Source of the DNA: Acidobacteria bacterium AH-259-L09
Lineage (GTDB): Bacteria; Acidobacteriota; UBA6911; RPQK01
Length of the DNA stretch: 8,223 bases
Direction: 5' to 3'
NCBI GenBank assembly: GCA_027717875.1
Contig: JALLOL010000108.1
Location: 1-8,223, forward strand
A program made the position numbers and the translations under genes. Below the pieces are notes generated by a model. The model was not told where the DNA came from, did not search any database, and worked only from the letters and a program-made list of their open reading frames with translations. Of this stretch, positions 1-6,578 are shown one piece after another (position 1 is the first letter of the stretch; each line of letters begins with the position of its first letter).

Positions 1-102
1 TAATTTGGTGATTTCGTCACTTCTCACCGCAGCTCTCCTCATTTGCTAAACCATACTTCTCAAACTCCAGCTCTCTCCATTCATAACGCTTGAACCGAAA
101 AA

Positions 103-142
103 CTACGAAGTCACGAAAGCACAAAAGCACGAACGCACGAAG
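103..142. repeat. Degenerate 8-bp tandem repeat (about 5 units)
   Basis: Five consecutive octamers read ctacgaag, tcacgaaa, gcacaaaa, gcacgaac and gcacgaag, giving a consensus close to GCACGAAR with one to three differences per unit. The block lies in the 160-bp intergenic space downstream of the minus-strand E1-beta remnant. Short degenerate CACGAA-type arrays of this kind are, from memory, scattered in intergenic DNA of several soil phyla. No function can be assigned. The rest of 1-160 shows no gene or clear signal. Confidence 0.55.
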
Positions 143-159
143 GCAGGCTGCATCCGTGC

Positions 160-795
160 TCAAAAAGTCAAGGTTTCCCGCGCGGCCAGAAGAATCCTCT
201 CCTTGTTCGGAAGGTAGAAATCCTCCCGGGAGAAAAGGGGCATGTGGACATCAAAACCGGTCACTCGTCGAACGGGTGCTTCCAGATAAAGAAAAGCCTT
301 TTCGACCAGACGTGCGATCACCTCGGCACCCACACCACAGTTTCGTGGAGCCTCGTGAATCACAATGGCTCGTCCGGTTTTCTTCACCGACTCGAGAATA
401 GTCTCCTCATCCATGGGCGAGATGGTCAGAAGATCGATCACTTCTGTACTGACTCCGTCTTCCTCCCTGAGCCCGTCCGCCGCCTGGAGTGTGGGACGCA
501 TCATGGCACCGTAGGAGATCATGGTAAGGTCTTTTCCTGCTCGAATGACCTCTGCCCTGCCAATTGGAAAAATCTCTTCTTTTTCTTCATCCACTTCTTC
601 ACGGAAAGCCCTGTAGACTGCTTTCGGTTCGAAGAAAATCACAGGATCTGGATCTCGAATGGCGCTGACCAGCAGAGTCCGAGCTTTTCTAGGTGTACAG
701 GGGATCACCATTTTCAAACCAGGAGTGTGGGCAAAGTAGACTTCACGGCTCTCGGAGTGATGCTCCAGAGCCCGAACCCCCCCAGCAAAACTCAA
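160..795 (-). pseudogene. C-terminal remnant of 2-oxoacid dehydrogenase E1 subunit beta
   Basis: The 211 residues match the C-terminal part of the thiamine-diphosphate-dependent E1-beta subunit of pyruvate or branched-chain 2-oxoacid dehydrogenase, which with E1-alpha decarboxylates a 2-oxo acid in the cytoplasm. Diagnostic stretches are GGVRALEHHSES at the N-end, YFAHTPGLK, AIRDPDPVIFFEPK, the transketolase C-terminal signature VIDLLTISPMDEETI and VIHEAPR. The C-terminus (EDFYLPNKERIL) is at the normal place. Family members are about 325 residues, so roughly the first third is absent. The only in-frame start at the edge is TTG (793-795), inside conserved sequence and without a ribosome site. 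Reading the open frame upstream (to about 861) gives GETILGASVGIWWAGARP, which resembles the earlier 'ILGAAVGxAxAGLRP' segment. About 40-45 residues normally lying between the two blocks are missing. I therefore read it as a decayed gene with an internal deletion and a lost 5' end. No E1-alpha or E2 gene is adjacent. Confidence 0.75.
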
Positions 796-874
796 AACTG
801 TAGGTCTGGCCCCTGCCCACCAAATGCCAACACTCGCACCAAGGATCGTCTCCCCACTGTGGTAAAAGTTTAGA

Positions 875-3364
875 ATGATGCGGTTTTTTCCGATTCTGGC
901 AGTTGGGCTTGCCTTGGTGCGCCTGCTGTATCCTCAAGATCAGCTGCAGGTTGGCTACTCCGTTTTCGTTGCCGACCCGACCAGTCCCCTTCCCTTCGCC
1001 ACCGCCCTTTTCAGCTACAGGAATGCCGAAGGAATTCTGGTGTGGGAGGCCGGTGTTGAAGCGACACACCCCATGGCGGAAGGCCTGATTTTCGTCGACC
1101 AGCGCCTGGGCAGCAGAACAGGTCTGGCCCTGGTAAATATCTCGGATGCACCCGTTTCCGTCTCACTGCAGCTTCGGGACTCCGACGGGTTCATAAGGGC
1201 GGATTTGAATCGTCAGTTCAAGGCCTTTGAGCAACTTTCCATCTTCGTGGACGAGCTCTTTCCCGGAATGAGCCAAGACTTAACGGGCACCCTAAGATTC
1301 CTCAGCGAAGACCAGAGCCCTCGACTGGCAGCCATCACACTGAGACAGAATTCAAATCCCCAGGGAGAAGCCGTGTTCGCCACACTTCCTGTCACTGAAG
1401 TTTCAGAAGTCGCGTCTGCCCAATCACTCATCTTTCCCCACGTTGGCGCCGGAAATGGGCTGTCTACTGAGATAGTCTTGATCAATCCGGGGCAGGGACA
1501 AAGTTCCGGCATGATCCGTTTTATCTCATCTTCGGGTGCTCCCCTGGAGTTTGACGTTGATGGCACCCTGGCTGCGGAGGTTCCCTATCAGATCGACCCC
1601 ATGGGCACGTTTCACATTCTATTGCAGCGCTCTTTTGTCGGGGTAGGTTATGCGGTCCTCATCCCCGAGGAGACAAGTCCCACCCCAGCTGGGAGCGCCC
1701 TTTTTCAATACCGCCAGGAAGAACGCGTGATCTCTGAAGCAGGGGTCGCTGCGCTCCGGAGTACCACCTGGGCCCGCATCCACATTGACAATGCCGGGAC
1801 CAGGACCGGCCTAGCAATCGCCAATCCAGGTAATATGGAAAACACCCTAACTTTTGAGCTTCTGGATCGAGGCGGGGTCTCTCTTGCCACAGCTGAACGC
1901 AGACTGGCCCCTCAGGGACATTCGGCGATGTTTTCCGACGAACTCTTTCCGGAGCTGCCACCGGGTTTTATTGGGGTGATGGACATCCGAAGTAATCAAC
2001 CTTTTGTGCCCATAACCTTAAAACTGACCGTCAACCAGAGAAAAGCCCCCATCGTGACCACGCTTCCCGTCGCCGACCTTTTAAATACAAACACCTCCGA
2101 TTCAGCCATTTTTCCGCAGATCGGCTTTGGAAATGGATTCACGACTCGTTTTATCCTACTCAGTCCCGGCTCCATCAAGGCGACAAGCGGTACCTTATTG
2201 TTCCGTCGCTCTGATGGCACAGACATGATCCTTCCCATTCAGGGGGGATCGGACAGCCAGTTCAGCTTGCGGATCGCTTCAGGCGGCGGAGCCGACATTC
2301 GACCGGGGACGGTCGCATCGGTCCGAGGGCGAATCTACGACGCCGTCACGGAGACTCCCATTTCAGGTGCTCTCATCTGGAGTAGTTTGGACTCAATTCA
2401 AGCTGTCAGCGACAGCAATGGTGACTTTGTGCTTTATACGGAACTATCTGCGAGCGTCGACTTGCAGCCCTATACGCTCAGAATCTGTGCCACTGGGTAT
2501 GACACGCTCATTCAGTCCCTGGACGGGCCAAATCAGCCGGAAGCTCTTGAATTCTTCCTGATCCCAGCCGATAACACCGCTTGCCGAGGTCAGCCCAGGG
2601 TCACCGTCATCGGAGCCAGTATCCCCCAGGATGAGATCAGGCTCGTGCTTTCTCCCCTCGCTGTTCAAGGAACGCTGAAGCTGGAAGCAATTGGACCTGA
2701 GGTATCTCATCTGATTCTTCAAAGAGAGCGGTTTTCAGGCCTTCAGGTGGAGTCATTCGACGTGGGAGTTTTGCCGGTGGGGGAGTTTACTCATCTGCGA
2801 GCCACTTGGACTGTTGGGGGAAGCTCAGGAAGCTCGGACTTTCCCCATCGATTCAAGGTCTTGGGCAATTACCTTCACACTCGCTACAACATTCCCAATG
2901 AGGAGAATTGCAGCGGTACACTTTCTCCTTTCTGTCATAATGAAGGGGACTGTCAGGTGACCCAGTGCCTGTGGAGAACGGATGGAATGGGAAAGTCCGG
3001 CTGGCTTTCGGAGGCCAAAGAGAACGGCAGCGGCTTTAGCACCACGCTTGGATTTGTCTCTCTCGAATGGTTTTGTACACCTCCGGCCGAATGCCCCACA
3101 GCCTTTCGAGATCTGACCGAAGGCTCAGCCTGCCCTGCGTGTCCCGGAGGATCACTGGTTGAGGATCTGACCGTCGCCGTGCGCCCCGATCACCCGGATC
3201 TGGCGTGCGCAGACCAGGTTTTTATTGAAGGAGTCGGCGTCAGGACCGTCACCGACAACGGGCAGCTCCCGAGCTTGCAGCAGCTGGATCACTTCGCAGG
3301 CGTTTCCGGCTGTAACGTGCCTGCGAGCATTGGTCGGCGCCGCACAATTAAGCTGTATGAGTGA
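875..3364 (+). CDS. Exported repeat protein with carboxypeptidase-regulatory-like and putative 3D domain
   Basis: Predicted secreted 829-residue protein of unknown role. Residues 1-22 form a weak signal peptide (MMRFF, hydrophobic 5-15, but an Arg at 16). Two divergent copies of a roughly 225-residue unit follow, about 26-250 and 255-475. Each carries in order VGY, a SPxP..ALFxYR block, SEAGV/WEAGV, RTGLA, DELFP, TLPV, IFPxxGxGNG and a final beta-rich part. Residues about 478-565 look like a carboxypeptidase-regulatory-like beta-sandwich (VRGRIYDAVTETPISGA, then SDSNGDF). From about 666 to 812 there is a segment with ten cysteines and the order TRYN, VAVRPD, VFIEGVG, VTDNG and QLDHFAG. This resembles the 3D double-psi barrel of MltA/YuiC-type muralytic enzymes, with candidate aspartates D772, D794 and D805. 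A TAA at 863-865 in frame forces the start to ATG 875 or 878; neither has a good Shine-Dalgarno. The stop overlaps the next start by 8 bp, suggesting coupled translation. The repeat family is one I associate with Acidobacteriota; the 3D assignment is inference. Confidence 0.85.
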   Translation: MMRFFPILAVGLALVRLLYPQDQLQVGYSVFVADPTSPLPFATALFSYRNAEGILVWEAGVEATHPMAEGLIFVDQRLGSRTGLALVNISDAPVSVSLQLRDSDGFIRADLNRQFKAFEQLSIFVDELFPGMSQDLTGTLRFLSEDQSPRLAAITLRQNSNPQGEAVFATLPVTEVSEVASAQSLIFPHVGAGNGLSTEIVLINPGQGQSSGMIRFISSSGAPLEFDVDGTLAAEVPYQIDPMGTFHILLQRSFVGVGYAVLIPEETSPTPAGSALFQYRQEERVISEAGVAALRSTTWARIHIDNAGTRTGLAIANPGNMENTLTFELLDRGGVSLATAERRLAPQGHSAMFSDELFPELPPGFIGVMDIRSNQPFVPITLKLTVNQRKAPIVTTLPVADLLNTNTSDSAIFPQIGFGNGFTTRFILLSPGSIKATSGTLLFRRSDGTDMILPIQGGSDSQFSLRIASGGGADIRPGTVASVRGRIYDAVTETPISGALIWSSLDSIQAVSDSNGDFVLYTELSASVDLQPYTLRICATGYDTLIQSLDGPNQPEALEFFLIPADNTACRGQPRVTVIGASIPQDEIRLVLSPLAVQGTLKLEAIGPEVSHLILQRERFSGLQVESFDVGVLPVGEFTHLRATWTVGGSSGSSDFPHRFKVLGNYLHTRYNIPNEENCSGTLSPFCHNEGDCQVTQCLWRTDGMGKSGWLSEAKENGSGFSTTLGFVSLEWFCTPPAECPTAFRDLTEGSACPACPGGSLVEDLTVAVRPDHPDLACADQVFIEGVGVRTVTDNGQLPSLQQLDHFAGVSGCNVPASIGRRRTIKLYE

Positions 3365-4241
3365 AACAAAGCGTTTGACTTTCGCCAGTCTCATCGCCTG
3401 CCTTTGCTGTCTTCCTGCTTTGTCAGGCAGTGAGTCGGTTTCTTTCCGGATTGCCGAAACGAGAGCGGCCTCGTGCTGCCCCGGGGAAAAGGAGATCGTT
3501 TTAAGGGTTCATCAGAAACAGGGAGATCAGGGGCAGGAAGTGGTCGTTGAGGGTCGCTTTGCCTCGGTTGAGGAAGTCATGGTAGTTCCAGGGAGGAAAC
3601 TTCTCGTGATGGGCCGGCTACCGCGGGGTGGAAATATCATCTCCGTCGTGGATTCCAGTGCCAATCGACAGGAGACTACGATTTGGAACTACGGTCATTC
3701 GCTGTCTCCTTCAGGACGATACCTCCTCTATCAAACCTGGTACCCGCGGATGGTCGCCCCGGAGGCCAGAAGGTCCATTCTGGTCCTTTATGATCTCTCT
3801 AAAACATTGGACGCCAACAGACTGAACCCCAGGGATTTCACCTTTCGAGAAACTCTGGGTTTTCCGGTTTATCCGGATGCCAACCTGGCCCAGCAATCTT
3901 ACAATATCTTGCTTGAGGAACTACATCTCACACTTTCGCCCTTGCTCTGGTCATCCGATGACGGGAGGATTGTTTTTATTGATCATTACCGGAATCAGAA
4001 CCATCTGGTGGTAGTTGATCTCGCCCAGGGTCTCGAATCCGTGAAGATCCTGCGAAAAGCATTGGATGTGATGCAATTCGCGCTGCTGGACAAGATGACG
4101 GACGAGACGCGCAGTGAACTAAAAGAGCGCCCCTACAAATTCACCGCGCTGGATATCGGTTGGCAGGGGCCGGATGCGGTCCTCGTCCGGACTTACCCCC
4201 AATACTGGCTCCCGCAGGACGTAATCTTGAAACTTCCCTAG
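3357..4241 (+). CDS. Exported beta-propeller-like hypothetical protein
   Basis: I choose ATG 3357 (294 residues). It begins a proper export signal (MSETKR, then LTFASLIACLCCLPALSG) and overlaps the preceding stop as ATGAGTGA. The open frame extends upstream to 3225, but that part is a shadow of the upstream gene. Residues 12-15 (LIAC) also fit a lipobox, though the hydrophobic run before it is short, so the product may be periplasmic or lipid-anchored. The body has features of TolB/PD40-type propeller blades: LSPSGRYLLY at about 116-125 and SSDDGRIVFIDH at about 199-210, each followed by strands ending in a 'VLYDL' or 'VVVDL' type edge. No catalytic motif is visible and I do not recognise a named family. 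Overlap with the upstream repeat protein suggests the two are made together and act in the same compartment. Confidence 0.8.
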   Translation: MSETKRLTFASLIACLCCLPALSGSESVSFRIAETRAASCCPGEKEIVLRVHQKQGDQGQEVVVEGRFASVEEVMVVPGRKLLVMGRLPRGGNIISVVDSSANRQETTIWNYGHSLSPSGRYLLYQTWYPRMVAPEARRSILVLYDLSKTLDANRLNPRDFTFRETLGFPVYPDANLAQQSYNILLEELHLTLSPLLWSSDDGRIVFIDHYRNQNHLVVVDLAQGLESVKILRKALDVMQFALLDKMTDETRSELKERPYKFTALDIGWQGPDAVLVRTYPQYWLPQDVILKLP

Positions 4242-4310
4242 TCCGCATTTCTCACACCCTTTGCCATTGAAGCGAAGAACTCAGCTCCGCGCTTCTCAAT
4301 CTCCTCTCCA

Positions 4311-4338
4311 GAGCAGAGCCCTTGACATTGAGCAGAGC
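4311..4338. repeat. Direct repeat GAGCAGAGC x2
   Basis: GAGCAGAGC occurs at 4311-4319 and again at 4330-4338, starts 19 bp apart, on either side of a TTGACA hexamer at 4322-4327. The placement, nearly two helical turns apart, is compatible with an operator. Two copies of a 9-mer can also arise by chance or local duplication. Confidence 0.3.
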
Positions 4339-4350
4339 ATTTAGTGAATT
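4322..4350 (+). promoter_or_regulatory. Possible promoter upstream of arfB
   Basis: A perfect -35 hexamer TTGACA lies at 4322-4327 in the 174-bp gap before arfB. The best -10 at normal spacing is poor: TGAATT at 4345-4350, spacing 17, three of six matches. The -35 is convincing and the -10 is not, so this is tentative. Confidence 0.35.
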
Positions 4351-4415
4351 TATCAGTACATTCGAGCAAATTGTAGTTGATTCGCTACTAAATAAGAGAA
4401 GTGGATGCCAACAAT

Positions 4416-4841
4416 ATGATTCGTGTGACAGATGAACTCTGGATCTCGGAAGAGGAGTTGAAGTTCAAGGCTTCGCGAAGCGGGGGCCCGGGAGGTCAGA
4501 ACGTCAACAAGGTTAGCAGTCGGGTGACTTTGTTATTCGACGTTGATGAATCTGCGAGTCTGTCCTCGGATCAGAAGACGCGGATTCGAAAGCGACTCTC
4601 CAATCGCATCAATAAGGAAGGGATCCTCAGGATCGTTAGCCGGCAGTTTCGAACCCAGGCGGCCAACCGGAAAGCGGCCGTGCAACGGTTCGCTCTGCTG
4701 CTGGCACAGGCCCTTAAAAAGCAGAAGCGGCGCAAGAAGACGCAGGTGCCGAAGTCGACCAGGCAAGAACGACTTGAGGAGAAAGCCCAACGAAGTGAGC
4801 TGAAGCGCTTGCGATCCAAGCCTGCACTTGAGCACGAATAG
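4416..4841 (+). CDS. arfB: ArfB, alternative ribosome-rescue peptidyl-tRNA hydrolase
   Basis: ArfB (YaeJ) enters the A site of ribosomes stalled on mRNA lacking a stop codon and hydrolyses the peptidyl-tRNA, backing up tmRNA trans-translation. The 141-residue product carries the release-factor GGQ loop as SGGPGGQNVNK, with GGQ at residues 26-28, the same position as I recall for E. coli ArfB. A compact RF-1-like domain follows to about residue 100. The C-terminal tail is strongly basic (KKQKRRKK, RQERL, KRLRSK), as needed to lie in the mRNA entry channel. It lacks domains 1 and 2 of true release factors, so it is not PrfA/PrfB. I chose ATG 4416 (MIRVTDE) because it aligns with the family N-terminus. 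An in-frame GTG at 4401 would add five residues but sits directly against the purine-rich stretch, leaving no spacer. It is probably monocistronic: a promoter-like site lies upstream and a hairpin downstream. Confidence 0.93.
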   Translation: MIRVTDELWISEEELKFKASRSGGPGGQNVNKVSSRVTLLFDVDESASLSSDQKTRIRKRLSNRINKEGILRIVSRQFRTQAANRKAAVQRFALLLAQALKKQKRRKKTQVPKSTRQERLEEKAQRSELKRLRSKPALEHE

Positions 4842-4850
4842 CTCGGGTTT

Positions 4851-4873
4851 GAGTGCTTCAGTACTCTCGTTTT
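4851..4873 (+). terminator. Weak intrinsic terminator after arfB
   Basis: Ten bases after the arfB stop, GAGTGC (4851-4856) pairs with GTACTC (4861-4866) around a TTCA loop, six pairs including one G-T, followed by tcgtttt. The stem is short and the T-tract is interrupted, so it may be inefficient. It sits where the arfB transcript converges with the MOSC gene. Confidence 0.4.
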
Positions 4874-4902
4874 GCCACGCGGAAAGAGTGCCGGCGGCGT
4901 TC

Positions 4903-5196
4903 CTACCGCTCCCTTTCGCTGCCACGCAGATCCTCCAGCTTGACACCACGTGTAATCAGATTGCGCCGGTGCTCGCCATGGCGGACATGAATACCGGTTG
5001 TTCGCTCGATCTCTTCAAGGTCCTCCATTTCAATGAGGGTCACCTGACATTCATCGCTGCCGCTCCAATAGCCAATACGTTCACAGTAGCGACCACCGTC
5101 CAAGCCACGGTTGGCCAGGGCTTCGACCTGATTGACTTTCTGCATGTCCGCCCCACCCTCTGGGCTGATGTATATTCCTTCAATGAATCCTCGCAT
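4903..5196 (-). CDS. MOSC-domain protein, C-terminally truncated
   Basis: MOSC domains are beta-barrel sulphur-carrier domains related to the C-terminus of molybdenum cofactor sulphurase. The product begins MRGFIEGIYISPEGG and keeps typical elements in order: a GLDGGRY segment (family usually GLEGDRY), CQVTLIE, HRRNLITRGVKLEDL. It stops at 97 residues, while free-standing MOSC proteins are about 150 or more. The missing part holds the 'F.VGE...G.R.C.PC' region with the conserved cysteine. I could not find that region in any frame of the 60 bases before arfB, so this is probably a truncated, inactive gene. I chose ATG 5194-5196 because GAAAGGAG (5206-5213) lies nine bases upstream; a TTG at 5224 would add ten residues without a ribosome site. 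It converges with arfB and diverges from the triple RidA gene. The good ribosome site suggests that the damage is at the 3' end only. Confidence 0.7.
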   Translation of the reverse strand: MRGFIEGIYISPEGGADMQKVNQVEALANRGLDGGRYCERIGYWSGSDECQVTLIEMEDLEEIERTTGIHVRHGEHRRNLITRGVKLEDLRGSERER

Positions 5197-5254
5197 TAGG
5201 AGGAACTCCTTTCGATAAGAACCCAAATTTACCCAATCAAATCCGCCAGGAGTT

Positions 5255-5260
5255 ATTATA
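5255..5260 (-). promoter_or_regulatory. TATAAT -10-like box upstream of the MOSC gene
   Basis: On the minus strand, 5260-5255 reads TATAAT, a perfect -10 hexamer about 60 bases before the MOSC start in the 119-bp divergent spacer. No recognisable -35 lies 16-18 bases upstream. The same AT-rich patch reads TATATT (5257-5262) on the plus strand, so it could serve the divergent triple RidA gene instead. Confidence 0.3.
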
Positions 5261-5287
5261 TTCTAGCCACAAGGCATTGGGGACGGC

Positions 5288-5315
5288 AAAGGAGGGAATA
5301 GTAAAGGAGGGAATA
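5288..5315 (+). promoter_or_regulatory. Duplicated Shine-Dalgarno block of the triple RidA gene
   Basis: The 13-mer aaaggagggaata occurs twice in tandem, at 5288-5300 and 5303-5315, separated by GT, and the second copy abuts ATG 5316. The AAAGGAGGG of the second copy is an ideal ribosome site, four bases from the start codon. The first copy has the same site but is followed by GTA, so it opens no start of its own. This decides the start at 5316 over the longer open frame from 5277. Confidence 0.75.
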
Positions 5316-6506
5316 ATGCGTAAGCTAATCTTTTTGTTTCTGCTCACCGTGATGATGGGGATGATCGTTTCATCAGCCGCTATGGAGCGGAAAGTGATTG
5401 CTCCGGAGAGCTTGGATCTGGGGCTGCCGTTCAGTCCGGGCATCCTTTCAGAGGACTTTCTCTTCATTTCCGGAGCCACGGGAAACATTCCGGGCACAAG
5501 GGAACTTGCTGATGGTATTCAGGCCCAGACTCGCCAGACACTGAAAAATCTGGGTAGGGTTCTTCGGGCGGCCGAAATGGATTTTTCTGACGTAGTGAGC
5601 TCGAATGTTTACCTGGCGGACGCCCGGCACTTCCGGTCCATGAATGAGGTGTATTTCACTTATTTTCCCAAAGGCGCTCCAGCGCGCGCTACCGTGGAGA
5701 CCGACCAGGTTCTTGCAGGAGCATTGCTTGAGGTTTCCATGATCGCCGTGCACCCGAGAGTTTCCCGGAGAACTATCATCCCGGAAGGGTGGGAATCCCC
5801 CACTTCCCCTTACAGTTGGGGAATTTTGGCTGGTGACAGTTTGTTCATCGCCGGAATGGTGAGTAGAGACCCGCTCACACGGAAAATCGTATCCGGTGAT
5901 ATCAAAATCCAAACGCGGCAGGCCCTGCAAAATGTCGGTCAAGTGCTTAAAGCGGCCGGCATGGACTATGGCGACGTAGTGGCCTCTCGAGTCTACCTCA
6001 GCGATGCTCGAGACTTTCGGGCTATGAACGAAGTCTACCGTTCCTTCTTCACTCAGGACCCACCCGTACGGGCTACGGTTCGCGCTCGCCTGGCCATCTC
6101 CGAACTGAAGGTTGAGATTCAATGTGTTGCCGTCAGGGGCGCAGACCGCAAAGTCGTCGGCACGCCGCGTCCGAACAGCCCATTTTCTCCAGGCATTCAA
6201 GTAGGAGATCGTCTTTACCTGGCCGGTATGATTGGACGGGGTCCACAGGGCCTCGCTCCTGGCGATGTGAAAGCTCAAACACGACAAGCGCTTCAGAATC
6301 TTCAGGCCACTTTGAGGGCGGGAGGAATGGACCTCAGCAACGTCGTGGATGCCACCGTGTACCTGAGTGACGTCCGCTACTACAGCGCCATGAACGAGGT
6401 CTACAGCGAGGTGATGCCGGAAGCATTCCCGGCGCGTGCAACCGTGGGAACGCAATTGATGTCTCCACAAGCTCTGGTCGAAATCATGATGACCGCATCC
6501 CGCTGA
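5316..6506 (+). CDS. Exported triple-RidA fusion (three YjgF/YER057c/UK114 domains)
   Basis: RidA proteins are small homotrimers that hydrolyse reactive enamines/imines released by PLP enzymes; active sites lie between subunits. This 396-residue product has a signal peptide (MRKLIFLFLL, cleavage likely near SSAA at 19-22) and three complete RidA domains at about 24-146, 152-272 and 279-396. Each has the PxSxGI start (Y in domain 2, F in 1 and 3), an 'F/YI/LxGM or SG' strand, QTRQ(T/A)L, VYL(A/S)D and MNEVY. Each also has P(A/V)RATV, with the carboxylate-binding Arg at R124, R252 and R374, and a following Glu at E139, E267 and E389. The Arg-Glu distance is 15 in all three, as in E. coli RidA (R105/E120). 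The E. coli Cys107 position is Thr in each. So no copy looks dead, and one chain could fold as a pseudo-trimer. Export is odd for a family acting in the cytoplasm. The start is fixed by the ribosome site immediately upstream. The gene ends eight bases before a long palindrome. Confidence 0.92.
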   Translation: MRKLIFLFLLTVMMGMIVSSAAMERKVIAPESLDLGLPFSPGILSEDFLFISGATGNIPGTRELADGIQAQTRQTLKNLGRVLRAAEMDFSDVVSSNVYLADARHFRSMNEVYFTYFPKGAPARATVETDQVLAGALLEVSMIAVHPRVSRRTIIPEGWESPTSPYSWGILAGDSLFIAGMVSRDPLTRKIVSGDIKIQTRQALQNVGQVLKAAGMDYGDVVASRVYLSDARDFRAMNEVYRSFFTQDPPVRATVRARLAISELKVEIQCVAVRGADRKVVGTPRPNSPFSPGIQVGDRLYLAGMIGRGPQGLAPGDVKAQTRQALQNLQATLRAGGMDLSNVVDATVYLSDVRYYSAMNEVYSEVMPEAFPARATVGTQLMSPQALVEIMMTASR

Positions 6507-6514
6507 ATAAGGGG

Positions 6515-6578
6515 GGGGGTCAGACCTTGAGTTTTTCGTTTTTGCGTCCAAAAACGAAAAACTCAAGGTCTGACCCCC
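6515..6578. repeat. Perfect 30-bp-stem palindrome (REP/MITE-like) between convergent genes
   Basis: Bases 6515-6544 are the exact reverse complement of 6549-6578, leaving a CGTC loop. The arm starts GGGGGTCAGACCTTGAG and continues with T-rich sequence ending GTTTTTG. It is preceded by a run of nine G (6511-6519, overlapping the arm). It lies between the triple RidA gene and the amidohydrolase and runs into the latter. Neither side has the trailing T-tract of a classical intrinsic terminator, although such a stem could still slow polymerase from both sides. GGGGTCAGACC-type palindromes are, from memory, recurrent extragenic repeats linked with REP-associated tyrosine transposases. No transposase is in this window, so the copy would be non-autonomous. 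Confidence 0.85.

Noticed and set aside
244..873. Plus-strand open frame of 209 residues opposite the E1-beta remnant
   Set aside because: The minus strand encodes clear E1-beta motifs. The plus-strand translation is low in family features, as expected of an antisense frame.
3225..3356. N-terminal extension of the propeller-like gene to 3225
   Set aside because: It lies wholly inside the preceding gene in another frame, and the signal peptide begins exactly at ATG 3357.
4533..4949. Minus-strand open frame of 138 residues opposite arfB, as a possible frameshifted MOSC C-terminus
   Set aside because: Its sequence lacks the MOSC C-terminal Cys region and it mostly mirrors arfB; it is a shadow frame.
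5448..6566. Minus-strand open frame of 372 residues opposite the triple RidA gene
   Set aside because: It is a shadow of the plus-strand gene, which has three recognisable domains, a signal peptide and a strong ribosome site. The antisense protein shows no family features.
6515..6578. Palindrome as a simple intrinsic bidirectional terminator
   Set aside because: The stem is far longer than needed, extends into a coding region and lacks a T-tract on either side, so a mobile or REP-like repeat explains it better. Some terminating effect is not excluded.
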